Below the pieces are notes generated by a model. It did not search any database. It saw only the letters and a list, made by a program, of their open reading frames with translations, and was not told where the DNA came from. The translations under genes were made by a program, and so were the position numbers. This document shows, piece after piece, positions 1 to 11,900 of a stretch of 64,000 bases of DNA. Position 1 is the first letter of the stretch; each line of letters begins with the position of its first letter. Source of the DNA: Solen grandis (lineage: Eukaryota; Mollusca; Bivalvia; Adapedonta; Solenidae); the NCBI GenBank assembly GCA_021229015.1, contig CM037794.1, positions 45,939,436 to 46,003,435 on the forward strand, in the 5' to 3' direction.

Positions 1-1100
1 TAAACACAAAGTTGAGTACAATTATGAATAGAACGCTTAGTCGAGTCAGATGATTTGCCATATGAAATGGGTTTGGCTGCGGTGATATCAGCTCGTCGGT
101 GCTACACTTTAAAAATATGTAAATGTTGACATATGAATAGAAACTGACCCTTGTTGGTTTACCGCCAATGCGCTAAATTAATTGCTTCACATGGAGATGA
201 AGAGTCCAGCATTGGGAAGCGACATAACGCTGGATGTCATCCAAGTTTTACTGACGATGTAATTACTCCGTGTCAACAGAGCATACCCAAATACTGTGTG
301 ATTTTCTTAATGCATGCGATATTAAAGCAACACAAAAATCGTTTTTATTTCATATAGGTTTTCAAGTTTTACAATAGACGTTGATTGTTTTCGTTTGTTA
401 TTTGAAATAAAATATTATTTGCCGAATTCTCAGATGAAGCGCATGGTTCGGCACAGTGTCAAAATAACAGAAAAATATACCATGTATTATTTTTTTCAAA
501 TTCATTATAATAGATTGAGAAATAGGTTCTCACGTGTTTTGCTGATATATGATTCACATTGTCCAATGTATTCCTACTTTCATAAGTTATGTTTTTTTTC
601 ATTATTCACACGCCATATCAATTATTTAATCATACAATGAATATTTGCATACATATTTGTAACTGGTTTGTAACTACTTATATGATTATATATATGTTGA
701 TTTCAAATTATATACTTCATACTTCCAGATATGAGGTAAAATAAAGTTCGATTGACGTAAAGAACTTAGGCAAATGTCTTATAGAGTGATTGACTTATTT
801 AGACATTCATCAAACATAGTACAGACTGCTAAATCCCCATACGTCAACTTCGTTCAGCTGTCTATTTATTTAGTAGGACACGTGTGTTTGTTATGCAACA
901 TCTGCTGTGCAACTCCTACTCTGGGGTGGATGTTTTGTATATCGTGTATAACAATAAAGTATTTCTATATATTCGAAATATAAACATTTCGATTTTTCTC
1001 TCGGTAATACATGAATTTGCTTTTATTAGCTAGACTATTCGAAGAATAGTGAGAGCTATCCTAGTCACCCTGGCGTCGGCGTTGGCGTCGACGTAACACT
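1..1100. other. No gene recognised
   Basis: AT-rich sequence with only short chance frames. No repeat copy seen elsewhere in the window was recognised here. Confidence 0.5.
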
Positions 1101-1210
1101 CATGAGTATGATTTTGCGTGCAAGTTTTTTCTATCATCTTATATCTCCACAAACACTTAAGGTTTACACATGTATTTGGGGTCATAATTGTAGCTCACTG
1201 ACCAAGACAA
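1101..1210 (+). repeat. Dispersed repeat unit, left part, interrupted by an inserted element
   Basis: The phrases 'gcgtgcaagtt', 'atctccacaa', 'cacatgta' and 'ggggtcataattgtagctca' recur in the same order at 2060-2150 and again near 2230-2310. The family therefore lies on both sides of the foldback element at 1211-2022, which suggests that element inserted into it. This type of 160-bp class repeat is familiar from bivalve genomes; the family name is not assigned. Confidence 0.5.
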
Positions 1211-2022
1211 TAGTCAAGGCCGGGAGGATAGATCACAGTAGTAGTCCGGGAGGGTAGATCACAGCGCACTTGATGACCCCACTATATATTCTATATAAAT
1301 CCGCCATCTTGAATGAGGTAAAAAATTGTAGTATTAGGAACCGCGCTAGTAGCAGACGATGCTTTGATAAATGACCCCAGGTAGAATTGCGCTAGCAGAC
1401 GACAGTTTTCCAATGTGACCGCCATTTTTATCGGGTTTCTAGCGCCCATTGTTTTAGATCTTTTAAACCTTTTAATCTCTTCCCTTTGTTGTGTACTATC
1501 GTCTGCTATTGAGCGTGAGAAAGTGCCGCCTGCTCGTTTACAATATAATAATACTCATTACCTGTTGGAAAGTGTATCATTTTATGTCGTCTGCTAAATA
1601 CAAGCAAGGGAGAGTGTACTGATTTAAACCGACTAAGATCTATATAAATACGGACGTGAATATCTAAAATAGCTTTCATACACACGAACGCGCACAATTT
1701 ACGTGTACATGTAATACAGTTTAAAAAATGAATTACATGTATTAATATTTCGAAATAACATAATAATTTTTAAGATATAAAACAATGGGCGCTAGAAACC
1801 CGATAAAAATGGCGGTCACATTGGAAAACTGTCGTCTGCTAGCGCAATTCTACCTGGGGTCGTTTATCAAAGCATCGTCTGCTACTAGAGCGGTTCCAAA
1901 TACTACAATTTTTTACCTCACTCAAGATGGCGGATTTATATAGAATATATAGTGCGTTGTGATCTATACTCCTACTACTTGACTACTACTGTGATCTATC
2001 CTACCGGCCTTGACTACTACTG
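1211..2022. mobile_element. Non-autonomous foldback DNA element with ~240-bp terminal inverted repeats
   Basis: The left arm (1211-1455) and right arm (1779-2014, or 2022 with extra terminal bases) are near-identical reverse complements. Shared blocks include 'gccgccatttttatcgggtt' and 'tagcagacgatgctttgata', inverted in the right arm. About 320 bp of unrelated AT-rich sequence separates the arms. The outermost part of each arm holds short direct repeats built on 'tagtcaaggccgg..ggatagatcaca'. No transposase frame is present, so this is a non-autonomous element. Superfamily is unknown because no clear target duplication could be read. Confidence 0.75.
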
Positions 2023-2320
2023 AATTATTCCTCTTTGCGAACTTAGAAATTCCTGGTTAAGATAATGCGTGAATTCAATCTCCACAACCCTCACAGGTAT
2101 TCACGTAAAAATTCACACATGTCTTCAGGGTCATAATTGTATCTCACTGACAAAGACCCATAACTCTAGCATGGATATTTACTGAATTATTCCCCTTTGT
2201 GACCTTAGCAATTCCTGATTAAGATTAAACGTGCAAATTCAATCTTAAAAACCACCAGAGGTATTCCCTTGAAACTTCACACATGTGTTAGGGATCATTA
2301 TTGTATAACGGGGTGAATTT
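2023..2320 (+). repeat. Dispersed/tandem repeat, about 162-bp period
   Basis: 'tgaattattcc.cttt' occurs at about 2022 and 2183, followed each time by 'gaccttag.aattcctg.ttaag' and then 'cacacatgt..t.agg.tcat'. This gives roughly two units with a period near 162 bp. The same family continues left of the foldback element at 1101-1210. Confidence 0.55.
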
Positions 2321-2542
2321 TATTAGTTATCACTGTGTTATATAAGTGCTGGCACCATGAATTAAATTTGAAACTGACACTTGTTATCAAAATATGTCAT
2401 TCCCCTGCTGTAGTGAATTATAACTTTGAAAATTTCGAGTGCTTGGGGAAGTGTTAAATATATAATAACTATGTAAATTAGCCTGATAATCATGGTGTCA
2501 GCCCTAATAACTATCAAGATTAGCCATTCACACCAATACATT
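2312..2542. mobile_element. Possible old MITE with imperfect inverted ends
   Basis: 'tgctggcaccatga' near 2348 is matched by an inverted 'tcatggtgtcagc' near 2490, and 'ggtgaa...tagttat' on the left by inverted 'ataacta...ttcacacc' on the right. Homology is patchy, so the element, if real, is old. Confidence 0.3.
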
Positions 2543-3165
2543 TACTAAGGGAGATAACTTGCAGGGAGATCTCTTCATAGTTCACCCAGGCCAAGTTCAA
2601 CTGCAGCATTCCATATAAAATACACCCATAAATATTTTCTAAGTCATGTTATTGCTTTGATGCTTTGTATACTTGTTTAGCAACATAAATGCAATGAGTA
2701 GAAAAGAGCAGGCATTATCATGTATTTTGACAGATACATGACCCTTGAAAGATTCAGCATGGCTTTTTTATACTATAAAACACTGAGAATAGTCGAGCGC
2801 GCTGTCTCTCTGACAGCCTTTGTTACAAATGTCTTGAATACTGATAATTATGTAAATGATGAATTAAGAACGCTAACACACTATAATAATGGTGTATTGT
2901 GAATGCAACTAACATAAGTCATGTAGTTTTTATCAACATATCCCATAGCTTTACTAAAAAGCTGGCAGATTTTGCGTTGAATAGATGTCCGGCGTGTGGG
3001 TTACTTGGTCTATTTCAATCAGTCATTACTTGACAATAACAGTTTTATTCTCACGCAATGTTCAGTTGAATCCAAAACATTGTCAACTCTAGTGTAATAT
3101 AGTTGATTTAAATTTAAAACTTACCTATGTCGACTTTTAAGTATTAACTTACTGATACGTGAAAA
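2543..3165. other. No gene recognised
   Basis: AT-rich intervening DNA with no convincing coding frame or repeat match. Confidence 0.45.
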
Positions 3166-3298
3166 TTCCTCGGGTTCTCCGGTTTCCCCCCATAATAATG
3201 ACCACACACGCCGCCATCAGAGCCATCGAGAATTATTAATATAAGTTGTGAGAACTTGTTCCGTAAACGATGTAAAATAAATACAGTTTAAAATATTG
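3166..3298 (+). mobile_element. 5'-truncated tRNA-derived SINE (family C)
   Basis: Matches the 3' half of the full-length copy at 35318-35563. It shares 'gggt.ctccggtttcc', 'atgaccacacacgccg', 'atcgagaat' and 'gtaaaataaata'. The tRNA-like head is missing, as expected for 5' truncation during retrotransposition. It lies directly upstream of a LINE fragment in the same orientation. Confidence 0.7.
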
Positions 3299-3398
3299 AA
3301 ACTGATATTGGATTTAATGTTTTAAAAGAACTGTACGCGTGTAAGTATAACCATTTACGCATGTAACTTATGTAAAATCAGAATATGTTAACAGTTTA

Positions 3399-4575
3399 GT
3401 GATCAATACAGAAACTGTTTTCTTAGATTTACCATTGTTTTATAATCACAAATTTTTGTCTGGAGGTAATGGAATTTTTATAAAAGTTCTATATGACAAA
3501 GGATTACGTTTTGTTCAAGATATTGTGAATAATAAAGGAAAACTTTTAATGCATAGTGAAGTGGTTAAAAAAACAGGATGTTATATCAATTTTATACATT
3601 ATGAAGCTCTCAGAATAAATGTGAATAGATATAAAGCGGCCTGTAAAATTGAATTCAATAATAACATAGTAAAATTTCCATTAATCAGTTCTTATCTAAA
3701 ACCAATTATTGTTGGTGCGAATACCAATAAACAAGTTTATAGAAAACTCATAGCAAATAATGATATTCCAAGTAGTCAAGAAAAATGGAATAATTTCATT
3801 TGTCTTTACCATGGAATGATATTTACAGTCTAACATTTCAAATTACAAGAGATTCATATATTCAATGGTTGCAAACAAGGATACTTCATAGAATATTAGG
3901 TACTAATTATTTGTTGTACAAAATGAATATAACAGATAATAAGATGTGTACTTTTTGTAAAACAGAAGAAGAAACCATATTACATTTATTCTGGAGTTGT
4001 CCAAAACTACAGGTTATCTTTGAATTCTTAAAGCAAAAATTATCAATACAAAAAATCAGGACCCAACAGTAATTATTTATATTTGGATAAGAAAAATAAA
4101 GACAAGATAGTTTACAATATTATTTTAGAAGTTAAAAGATATATTTTCCTATGTAAAATGAAACAAGTTTTACCTAACTGTCAATCAATGATGAATAGCT
4201 TAAAATTTGCTTGGGAAATTTATAAATCTACTAAAATTAGCAATGCAGAAAGAGAAAGATGGTCAGTTGTAAGACTTTTATCTCAAATATCTTAAAGGAT
4301 ATTTAATCCAAAACAAAACAAAAGAAAATGAAATCTTAATCACGACAACTCATCCATAGAAATATATATTTGGTGAATATGTTTCCCCCTCCCCTCTTTT
4401 TTCTGTTTGTATTTCAATGTTTTTTGTTCTTTTTTTCAGACCCTATAAATTATTAATGATAATATATTGCATAAATTGTATATATCTTATGTATAATAAT
4501 GTACGGTGTGGAGTGGGATGGCCTCGACCCACACACACCTATTGACGAGGAAAATAAATGGGGTGACCCTGATTA
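3399..4575 (+). pseudogene. 3' end of a non-LTR retrotransposon (L1/Tx1-like ORF2 C-terminus), frameshifted
   Basis: Three successive frames (3399-3833, 3800-4072, 4083-4295) together read like the C-terminal part of a LINE ORF2, downstream of the reverse transcriptase core. The middle piece holds a zf-RVT-type zinc motif: Cys-x2-Cys-x8-His-x4-Cys around 'MCTFCK' and 'HLFWSC', preceded by 'WLQTRILHRILGTN'. The last piece ends with 'ERERWSVVRLLSQIS' and a stop. Frame changes near 3800 and 4072 show it is dead. The non-coding tail runs to about 4575 and ends 'gaggaaaataaatggggtg'. Endonuclease and RT catalytic domains are absent (5' truncation). Clade assignment rests on motif style only. Confidence 0.75.
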
Positions 4576-6109
4576 TAGGGACCTGAAATTTGTTTTTAAA
4601 AAATCATGAACATGAAAACAGTTCGTGAGCAGTATAAAATGCAAGTAAAGATCAAGAAACGGAAACGACATTATAAAGCAGAGGTAATCCAAATTTAACC
4701 ACAATACACCAGTATCTCTTCCAATATACAGCCTTAAAGCATATATACATTTGTTAATATTCCGTAATAAATTACCCAAGATAAAAAGCAATGCAAGAGT
4801 AAAAAAATGATACACGTGCATACATATCTAAAGATACTTTAAAGGAAGCAATAAAATTCAATGCAGTGCATTTATTATATCAAGCAATCAGAAATAATGC
4901 CTGTAAAATATGCTTCATGATTCCTATTTTGGTCGTGAAAGACCATTATATTTCATGCAGAGAATATATTTCATGTTTTATTCATGATTATTGAATCTAC
5001 GATTGCTGTCAAATTTCAATGTCAAATTACAAAGACATTAACGGATATCGTATAGAACAGAATTAATACATATATCAAAACTTATATTATTTATCGTGAA
5101 TAACGCCAAGAAGGAATAACGATTATGATACATGTTTGCTGATAAAATAAGCACTAGGCAATTTTAGAGAAATTAGTATAAGCATTTATTTCGAGACATA
5201 TTGTTTGCATAGAAATATTATAGATATTTACCTATCTATTGATCTTTTGATAACATAAATCATCTCTGCATCTCTCCAGCAAAACAAATAGTAATTGAAA
5301 AGCCATAAATATATCTGTAATTTAGAATAAACAATAAACCATTGGTAAAGTAGAAACATTGGTATAAGTTTTAAGGTTAAATTGACCTAGAACAACTGGC
5401 TACATAAATAATAAATTAAAGATGAAAAACATCTAGAGATAGGATTATCTGAGGAGCAAAAACCAGGCGACCGACTCAACATATGTTAATTATTGTTCGA
5501 ATTCGCACGAATGTATGATCATTACAGTAAAATAAATTTGTTAAAATGCTCGTTTAAAATACATTGTATTTTGAGAAGCCTTATTTATTTATTTATTTAT
5601 TTATTTTCTAAATAAATTTAAGTGGGTTTCGTAAACAAAACAAACGGGTATCAAAAGCTTACAAACGAATAAGTGTAGTATTAAATAAAATAATGTTATA
5701 TATTTTTGATTCATTCCAAAGGTAAACTATCGTATCCACGATCACATGGACATAAATATGTGAACAAGTTTTTTTCTTTGATTTTTGAAAATACCATGGC
5801 GTTAAATACACCATCTGCATATGTACAAGATAGGCTTTCAAAGAAACTTCATCAGGAATAAATAACAAGTAGATTCGCCTCTTGGAAAGTACAAATCACA
5901 GAGGCAGCTATCATTTTAGGATTTCCATGTAGTTGTTTTACTGTTATTTTCGTTTGATGATTGGTATTATCCTTTTGGCAACATCAGACTGATTGAGAGG
6001 CCAAAATAATTCTCTAAATTTCAAAATAATCGTTCATTTAATCAAGCACGTTATTAACAACATATATACAAGTATTTTACAGTAGCAATCAGTGTATTGT
6101 TCAAAGACA
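4576..6109. other. No gene recognised; one TTTA microsatellite
   Basis: AT-rich DNA without coding signal. A (TTTA)n run of about seven units lies at 5580-5608. Confidence 0.5.
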
Positions 6110-6313
6110 GATGAGCTTTGGGATTGAGCGTGTATGATGAGTTTTGGGATTGAGCGTGTATGATGAGTTTTGGGATTGAGCGTGTATGATGAGTTTTGGG
6201 ATTGAACGTGTATGATGAGTTTTGGGATTGAACGTGTATGATGAGTTTTGGGATTGAACGTGTATGATGAGTTTTGGGATTGAACGTATAAATGCTCAAT
6301 CCCAAAGCTCATC
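6110..6313. repeat. 26-bp minisatellite ending in an inverted unit
   Basis: Seven head-to-tail 26-bp units of the form 'gatgagttttgggattg' plus 'a[g/a]cgtgtat' run from 6110 to about 6290. Units 1-3 carry 'gagcg' and units 4-7 'gaacg', so the array splits into two sub-blocks. Immediately after it, 6294-6313 is the exact reverse complement of the first 20 bases (6110-6129), including the 'agctttg' variant found only in unit 1. The array would form the loop of a perfect 20-bp stem. Open frames here only reflect the repeat. Confidence 0.85.
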
Positions 6314-7350
6314 ATGACAATTGATAACAAAATCTTACTTATTAGTAAGAAAAATATCATCATTTGTAAAATATTTAAATGTAAAGCCAATCAATTTAAA
6401 TATGAATTAAGAAAAGATACAAATATCGAAAGGTTGATATTAATTTGAGACTATTGCTGATGAAATAAAGCATATTTTAGAAAGGTTTTCCCCGATTCAT
6501 TTTAAACATTTTGTTCTACCAAAACATTACTTATGTCACAGTCGTTTCTCTTTAAAATGCAATGGAATTATCACTTGAAAGCCTAATGAATTATTTGTAC
6601 CCTCATTTTCTTTAAAAATGTTCAAATTGAAGACATTCACAGGTTGTCCTCATAATATTAATTCGAGGAAAAAACGGTCCAACAAAATATCATGGCGCCA
6701 TTAGAGGTGGATTTGATTTATGATTTTGTGAGGTTGGCACATTTGAATTTCGATATTTTTCTATCCATGATTTCTGCTTTGTGACTTTAAAACGAACACG
6801 AAGTGCATTTTATGAAAGTTGTTGCAAAAACCTCCCTTAAAGTTTGAGGAATAAAGCCATAAAGACTGGTACAAGGTTTCGATAGAGGGAACGTCAATAT
6901 TTGTTATTCATACACAAGTGTCATGCCTGTCGAGGTTATCTGACAGGTCGAATATTCTACAAATTAAGAAAAAGTAATGTTTGCAGAACATATATATATT
7001 CAATTAAATTGCATTTATACTTATGTTGTTCCTCTAGGTTAGAATGTGTCTCAAAGATCCAAGAACATCTGGATATTTGTGTTCAAAAGAATGGATACTA
7101 TCATAAAAACCGGATCACACACAGCCTTACGGAAACAAAGAAAGACGTGCGAACTTCAGCAAATCATGACTTTCTATTCATTAGCTGTCCATATTTTAAA
7201 GTAGTAAAATACGTTAAGTATATAATATACAATAAAATAATATATGAAAAAATAAGATTCTAGCCAGCATCTATTTACGGCCGTTTGTTTCAGTCCAAAG
7301 TTGATTTCACCTGGTATAATACAGTTGTTATTCGTGATGATGTTGTATAT
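6314..7350. other. No gene recognised
   Basis: AT-rich. The 120-residue frame at 6901-7263 shows no recognised domain and biased composition, and is treated as chance. Confidence 0.45.
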
Positions 7351-7612
7351 TCTGGCGGAGACTTCCGAGAACTAGTTGCTATAAACGCTATACGGAAGTA
7401 TCAATACGCCACTCACCACTATGGGTTCGAGTCTTGGTACGGTCACTCAGAATTGTCAGGTAAGGAAACCTTCCGGCTGGCTTGCGGACAGGTTGTTGGT
7501 TCCACCCGGATGTCTCTGTGCATTTGGGGTCATCCTGTAATTAGCTGGATTTCGTTATATGATTGAAATACTGTCGCGACGACAATATAGATCAAATTAA
7601 CAACAACAACAT
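7351..7612 (+). mobile_element. tRNA-derived SINE (family A), diverged copy
   Basis: A B-box-like 'gggttcgagtc' near 7422 is followed by a conserved body ('cttccggctggcttgcgg', 'ggttccacccggatg', 'ttcgttatatgattgaaata') and a CAACAACAAC tail. The body matches the better preserved copies at 9491-9763 and 47637-47836. The A-box half is degenerate. The body resembles the conserved central domains of molluscan SINE superfamilies; the exact superfamily is not assigned. Confidence 0.75.
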
Positions 7613-8774
7613 ATATTCTGTGTTTTCAATAGCATGATATCAATTTTTCTAGAATTATATATAATATAAAATCAAAACAAACATTATCACAAGAGAAAAT
7701 TACACGTATTATTATTGGTGCTTGTATACAATGTCCTTAAACAGGACTGTTAAAAGACCAGTAAACAAACGGCATGGTGATATGAAAATTGTGTCATTGG
7801 GCTGGAGCTGTAAATTATGCGTTCCACTCTTTCGAGGAAAAGATTTTGCATCTGTCATGAAATAATCTTCTACAAATATCTTAAGTGATTGATCACTTGA
7901 TATGTTACCATCTACGTTTGCACATCTTGGATACAAATGGCATATTGATAAATGGGATTTATATTATGTGACATGTTCATTTAATGAACATAGTTATATT
8001 CTAATAAATGAGAACAAAATAGGACTCTACTAATTCGTTTTGAATATGGAATGTAGCAATTTATATCAGATATTAAATTTCATCAAAATCGGAACTGCAA
8101 TTGAAATATTAAAATACAATCAGGAAATTCTTTATATCATTTATTAGAATTGAATTATAGATTGTTTGATGGATGATTTATCTAAATGCATGAATACTCC
8201 TATTCATAATAAAGTACCCCTCTGATTCTGAAGGGTCAAAGAAACCCTGTTACACATTTTAGCCTTGTTTTGATTTTAAACCAGTAATTTTAAAGGACTC
8301 ATGCAGGTCACAAAGTAAAAGCGGAATAAGTTTTATTCCTGAAAGCAGTTTAACGGATGGCACATGTTTAAGATTTCTTTTAAAATCCAATAAAAAATAA
8401 ATATTTGTATCCAGAAGAATAGCATAGTCCCATATCACAACCATTTGGACACGAAGAAAAAGTTGCTTCTAAATACAATTAATGCATTCTTTGCCTCCGG
8501 TGAAATGAAACGTCTGTAAATGATACATGTACTAATACCTCTCACTGTAGAATATATCCTGTTAAAATATCCATACAGATAATGTTCTTCTTTGTGCATA
8601 TTATAAAGAAACTTTGCAAAAATTGAAGTAGAACAATAGATTATTGTACTGTTATCATAATAAAAACAATATTTATTTTTATTACTATTATTAAACATGC
8701 TGCGTTAATGAAGATAGTAGAAGGATTATATGATAAATAAATCATTATCTATTAAATGTTGAATTCTGTGAAAA
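7613..8774. other. No gene recognised
   Basis: AT-rich, short chance frames only. Confidence 0.45.
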
Positions 8775-8880
8775 GACAGTTAAGAGCGTCCCGCGGAGTA
8801 ATATAGCGGACTGGAAACGCCATTCAATTATACGGAGGCGGTGAAATAGATTATAATAGTTCACATTGCATGTAATTATA
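8775..8880 (-). repeat. Fragment of a dispersed repeat shared with 20720-20810
   Basis: 'atacggaggcggtgaaatag' with 'attataat' after it corresponds to 'atacggggacggtgaaacag' and 'actataat' at about 20778. Read on the minus strand, 'gtatgactgaaa' in the second copy resembles the 3' part of SINE bodies here, so both may be SINE tail relics. Confidence 0.4.
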
Positions 8881-9478
8881 TTTGCATCTTAGAAAAGTGA
8901 TAAGATAAAATAATGAAACATTTATCAGAAGAACTGTAAATCAACCAGGACTCTTTATCAAAATATCGTTAATGTGATGTATATATCTTAGCAAGTTGTC
9001 ATCACAACAAAAATGGACGCGTAGCTCTTTTAACATTAGTATTATAAAGAAAATCGTTCAAATATCATATCAGCAATGTTATCATACTTAAGCAGGTCAA
9101 AAAGTAGGTTAAACAGCTACGCCGAAAACTACTTTCTAAGACCACATCAGAAAAAATTATATCATCAGATACAGTAGTGTGTGCTAGAATACCATGTATA
9201 CCGATTTAATTGCATGTATTTAAGGTTTGAAGACGTTGAACAATTAAGCCTTCAAGAATCATATTACCTATAGAACATGGGAGTTTGGTAAGAATGTTAT
9301 TCATATTGCAGGACTGTTTTATCGAATGATGCAAATAAACAGCGAATATCGCCAAAAGACCAAGATATGTAATCTTGTAAGGTAAATTATGATATAGGAG
9401 AGCAATTCAACTTCACTGCGGCGAGAGATCGTGTAGGATAGCAATATCTGTGTGAAAATGAGATACATTGATAAGTCT
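8881..9478. other. No gene recognised
   Basis: Nothing beyond AT-rich sequence. Confidence 0.4.
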
Positions 9479-9775
9479 ACTCGTTTTTGTTGTTGTGTTG
9501 TTGTTGTATTGGGGTTTACCGTCACTGCGATAGTATTTCAATCATATAGCGACGTCCAGCTAATTACAGGTGGAGGAAGACCCCGAGTACACAGAGGTAC
9601 CCGGGTAGAACCACCGACCTACCGCAAGCCAGCTGGAAGGCTTCCTCAAATGAAAAATCCGAAGTCCCTACCGGGATTCGAACCCACAGCGGTGAGGGGC
9701 TGAGAGATTTGTAGTCCACGACTGTTACCGCTCGGCCACGGCAACCCAATCCCCCCTCTCCCCACTCGTTTTTGT
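9479..9775 (-). mobile_element. Full-length tRNA-derived SINE (family A) with target duplication
   Basis: Read on the minus strand, the head is tRNA-like: A-box region 'ccgtggccgagcggtaac', B-box 'gggttcgaatccc'. It is followed by the family body ('gaggaagccttccagctggc', 'ggttctacccgggtacc', 'gtcttcctcca') and a CAACAACAAC tail. A 12-bp duplication 'actcgtttttgt' flanks it at 9479-9490 and 9764-9775, the signature of LINE-mediated insertion. This is the reference copy for family A in the window. The tRNA part is a Pol III promoter relic, not a functional tRNA gene. Confidence 0.9.
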
Positions 9776-10727
9776 ATGGTACATCATCCTTCTTATGAAA
9801 AATTATCATTATGTAGTATTTTATTCACTTTGCGTTATTCGTCTTACAAGTGAAAATGTGTCGCTAAATGTCTAATGTTGCATCGATACATGCAAATTGT
9901 GATACATTGTAATCTTAGAACGTTTATCTAAACACCACACTCAAATTAATTTGCATTGACAATATGTTATATACACGTATTTTGTTTTTTGTATATTAGA
10001 TCTTGAAAATACCTCGGGTCACGTTTTTGCTTTTAAGCACATACCCACGGTACAATTTACAGACTCAAACCATATGTTCTTGTTTTGACATAGTGACCCA
10101 CACAAATAATTTGACCACCAAATGCCGAACATTAAAGCACGTGCGTGTAGGCACGCGTAGAGACAAATATAAACCGACGCTAGCCTTGTCATCTGATGAT
10201 CAATGTTGTAACTCAACGTTACAAAACAGTCAAACATGATTTTATTTAATAAAATACATCTCAATAATAAAAAACTTTTAAACACGGACGTCAATCATAT
10301 GAATTATATCAACAGAGTGGTTTTGACATCTAACAGCGATATCTTGTGCGCGCAAAAATGTCAATTTGAATGTCGGTTAAATATAATATATGAATACCCA
10401 TTTAACTAGAAATATAGCTCGTAATCCGAATCGATTTTAAGGAATATTTATGAAAATAGTCTTTACCTTACTCTACAAATCCTTTGAAAATTCCATTGAC
10501 TGACGAAAGCCGATGTCATAAATTTAAATCTAGGTTACTCCACAGGCTGTAAAATTTTAACTGAGGCATTACTTCCGTGTTGTTACACGCAAGGCTTAAG
10601 ATTACCAAGGTTACCGAAAATAGGCTAAATGTTAAAAAATGATTCAATTCAAAAAGGGATATTCTATTTGCTTGTAGTATATTATTGTTGTCGTTGTTTT
10701 CCAAATTTGTACAAAATACATAAAAGG
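9776..10727. other. No gene recognised
   Basis: Chance overlapping frames on both strands (10003-10294) have no recognised domain. Confidence 0.4.
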
Positions 10728-11386
10728 AAAACGGGCTCTGCCCTCTTGTGGCCATGTTTTAGACGGAGCCAATTAATTTTTAAAAACTTTGTAGCGAGTC
10801 ATCAAAAAAAGAATGTGCCAAAAATGTTTGAAAATCCAGTCAGTACTTTCGGACAAAAATATTTTTTAATTTGTATAATACAATATAAGGATAACGGGCT
10901 CCGCCCTCTGGCGGCCATGTTTTTTAACATGTCCACTTTTTTTTTACTACTTTGACTTTGAAATCCAGCCTGTACTTTTGCACAAGATGATTTTGGAAAT
11001 TTATACTAAAACATATAAGTAAAACAAGCTCCGCCTACTGACGGCCTTTTTTTACGGATCCAAATAATTTCCTCAATCTTGGTAAAGATTGACCTAAGAA
11101 ACATGTTTGCAAAATATTGAAAATCAAGTCAGTACTTTAGGACGAGAAGATTTTTGAAGTTTTCACATTGTTCCTCTTTTATTTTCCATGGCAACCTGAT
11201 TTTGGCATGGAATTTGATTATCTTGAAAACTTTGAAATAGGACCAAAGGGACATTCCTGTAGAGTTTTATGACAATAGGCCCAGTAGTTTAGAAGAAGAT
11301 GACATTTTTGAGTTAAATGTTGACGACAGACGACGGACATTCATTGGTCACAATAGCTCACCTAGGGCAAAGTGAGCTACAAATAT
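10728..11386 (+). repeat. Mollusc-type subrepeat element
   Basis: Three diverged units begin with 'ggctctgccctcttgtggcc' (10736), 'ggctccgccctctggcggcc' (about 10894) and 'agctccgcctactgacggcc' (about 11026). They share 'aaatccagtcagtactttc.gaca'. The block ends with 'gacgacagacgacggac', then 'cacaatagctcacctaggg' and 'agtgagct', which form a small hairpin. The same ending style occurs in the element at 58241-58830. I recognise this ending from bivalve intergenic DNA; it has no protein. Confidence 0.65.
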
Positions 11387-11529
11387 AAAATGTAAAATGT
11401 AAATGCGCTGAAACGTATTCTCTAAAAAAAAGTTCCTGGTAACAATAAATCTCAAACATTACATCCTTAAAACATTTTTCAACCACGTTAAATCAGCGTT
11501 TTGTTTTACATATTCTTTCTATACTGGGA

Positions 11530-11900
11530 ATGTTGGTCAATTGTCCTGACACTGTCTGTACTGTCTCACGTGCATAAATTAATACAATGACGCAACGATT
11601 ACCGATACCTTATCGCCTTACACGAGATATTGCCACTGTCACGACAACCTGTATTTACCAACCGTGTTCACTGCAGCGACTGTCATCTCAAATTTGTCTG
11701 ATACAAGACGATATCCAACGAAATCAAAGAAGTGTTCTGCTATTCATTGGCCCGATGCAGCTTTATGACATTTCAGATGTTATGATGATGATAAGTCCTT
11801 GCAGATTTAAGGCTGCTGATTCCACGTTAAATCATCTGGACCATCTGGAGGAGACAGTAACACATTAATGAATGTTCAATGATCTTGTTGACAGATATAC
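11530..11900 (+). repeat. Dispersed repeat family D, copy 1
   Basis: Shares ordered blocks with 16531-16850 and 39050-39240: 'gcgactgtcat.tcaaatttgtctgatac', 'agacgat.tcc', 'ataagtccttgcag', 'ttaaatcatct'. The 93-residue frame inside is not conserved as a frame between copies. Mobile-element class unknown. Confidence 0.55.

Noticed and set aside
6034..6390. Two minus-strand frames with repeated 'NPKTHHTRSIPKL'
   Set aside because: Direct translation of the 26-bp minisatellite in different phases.
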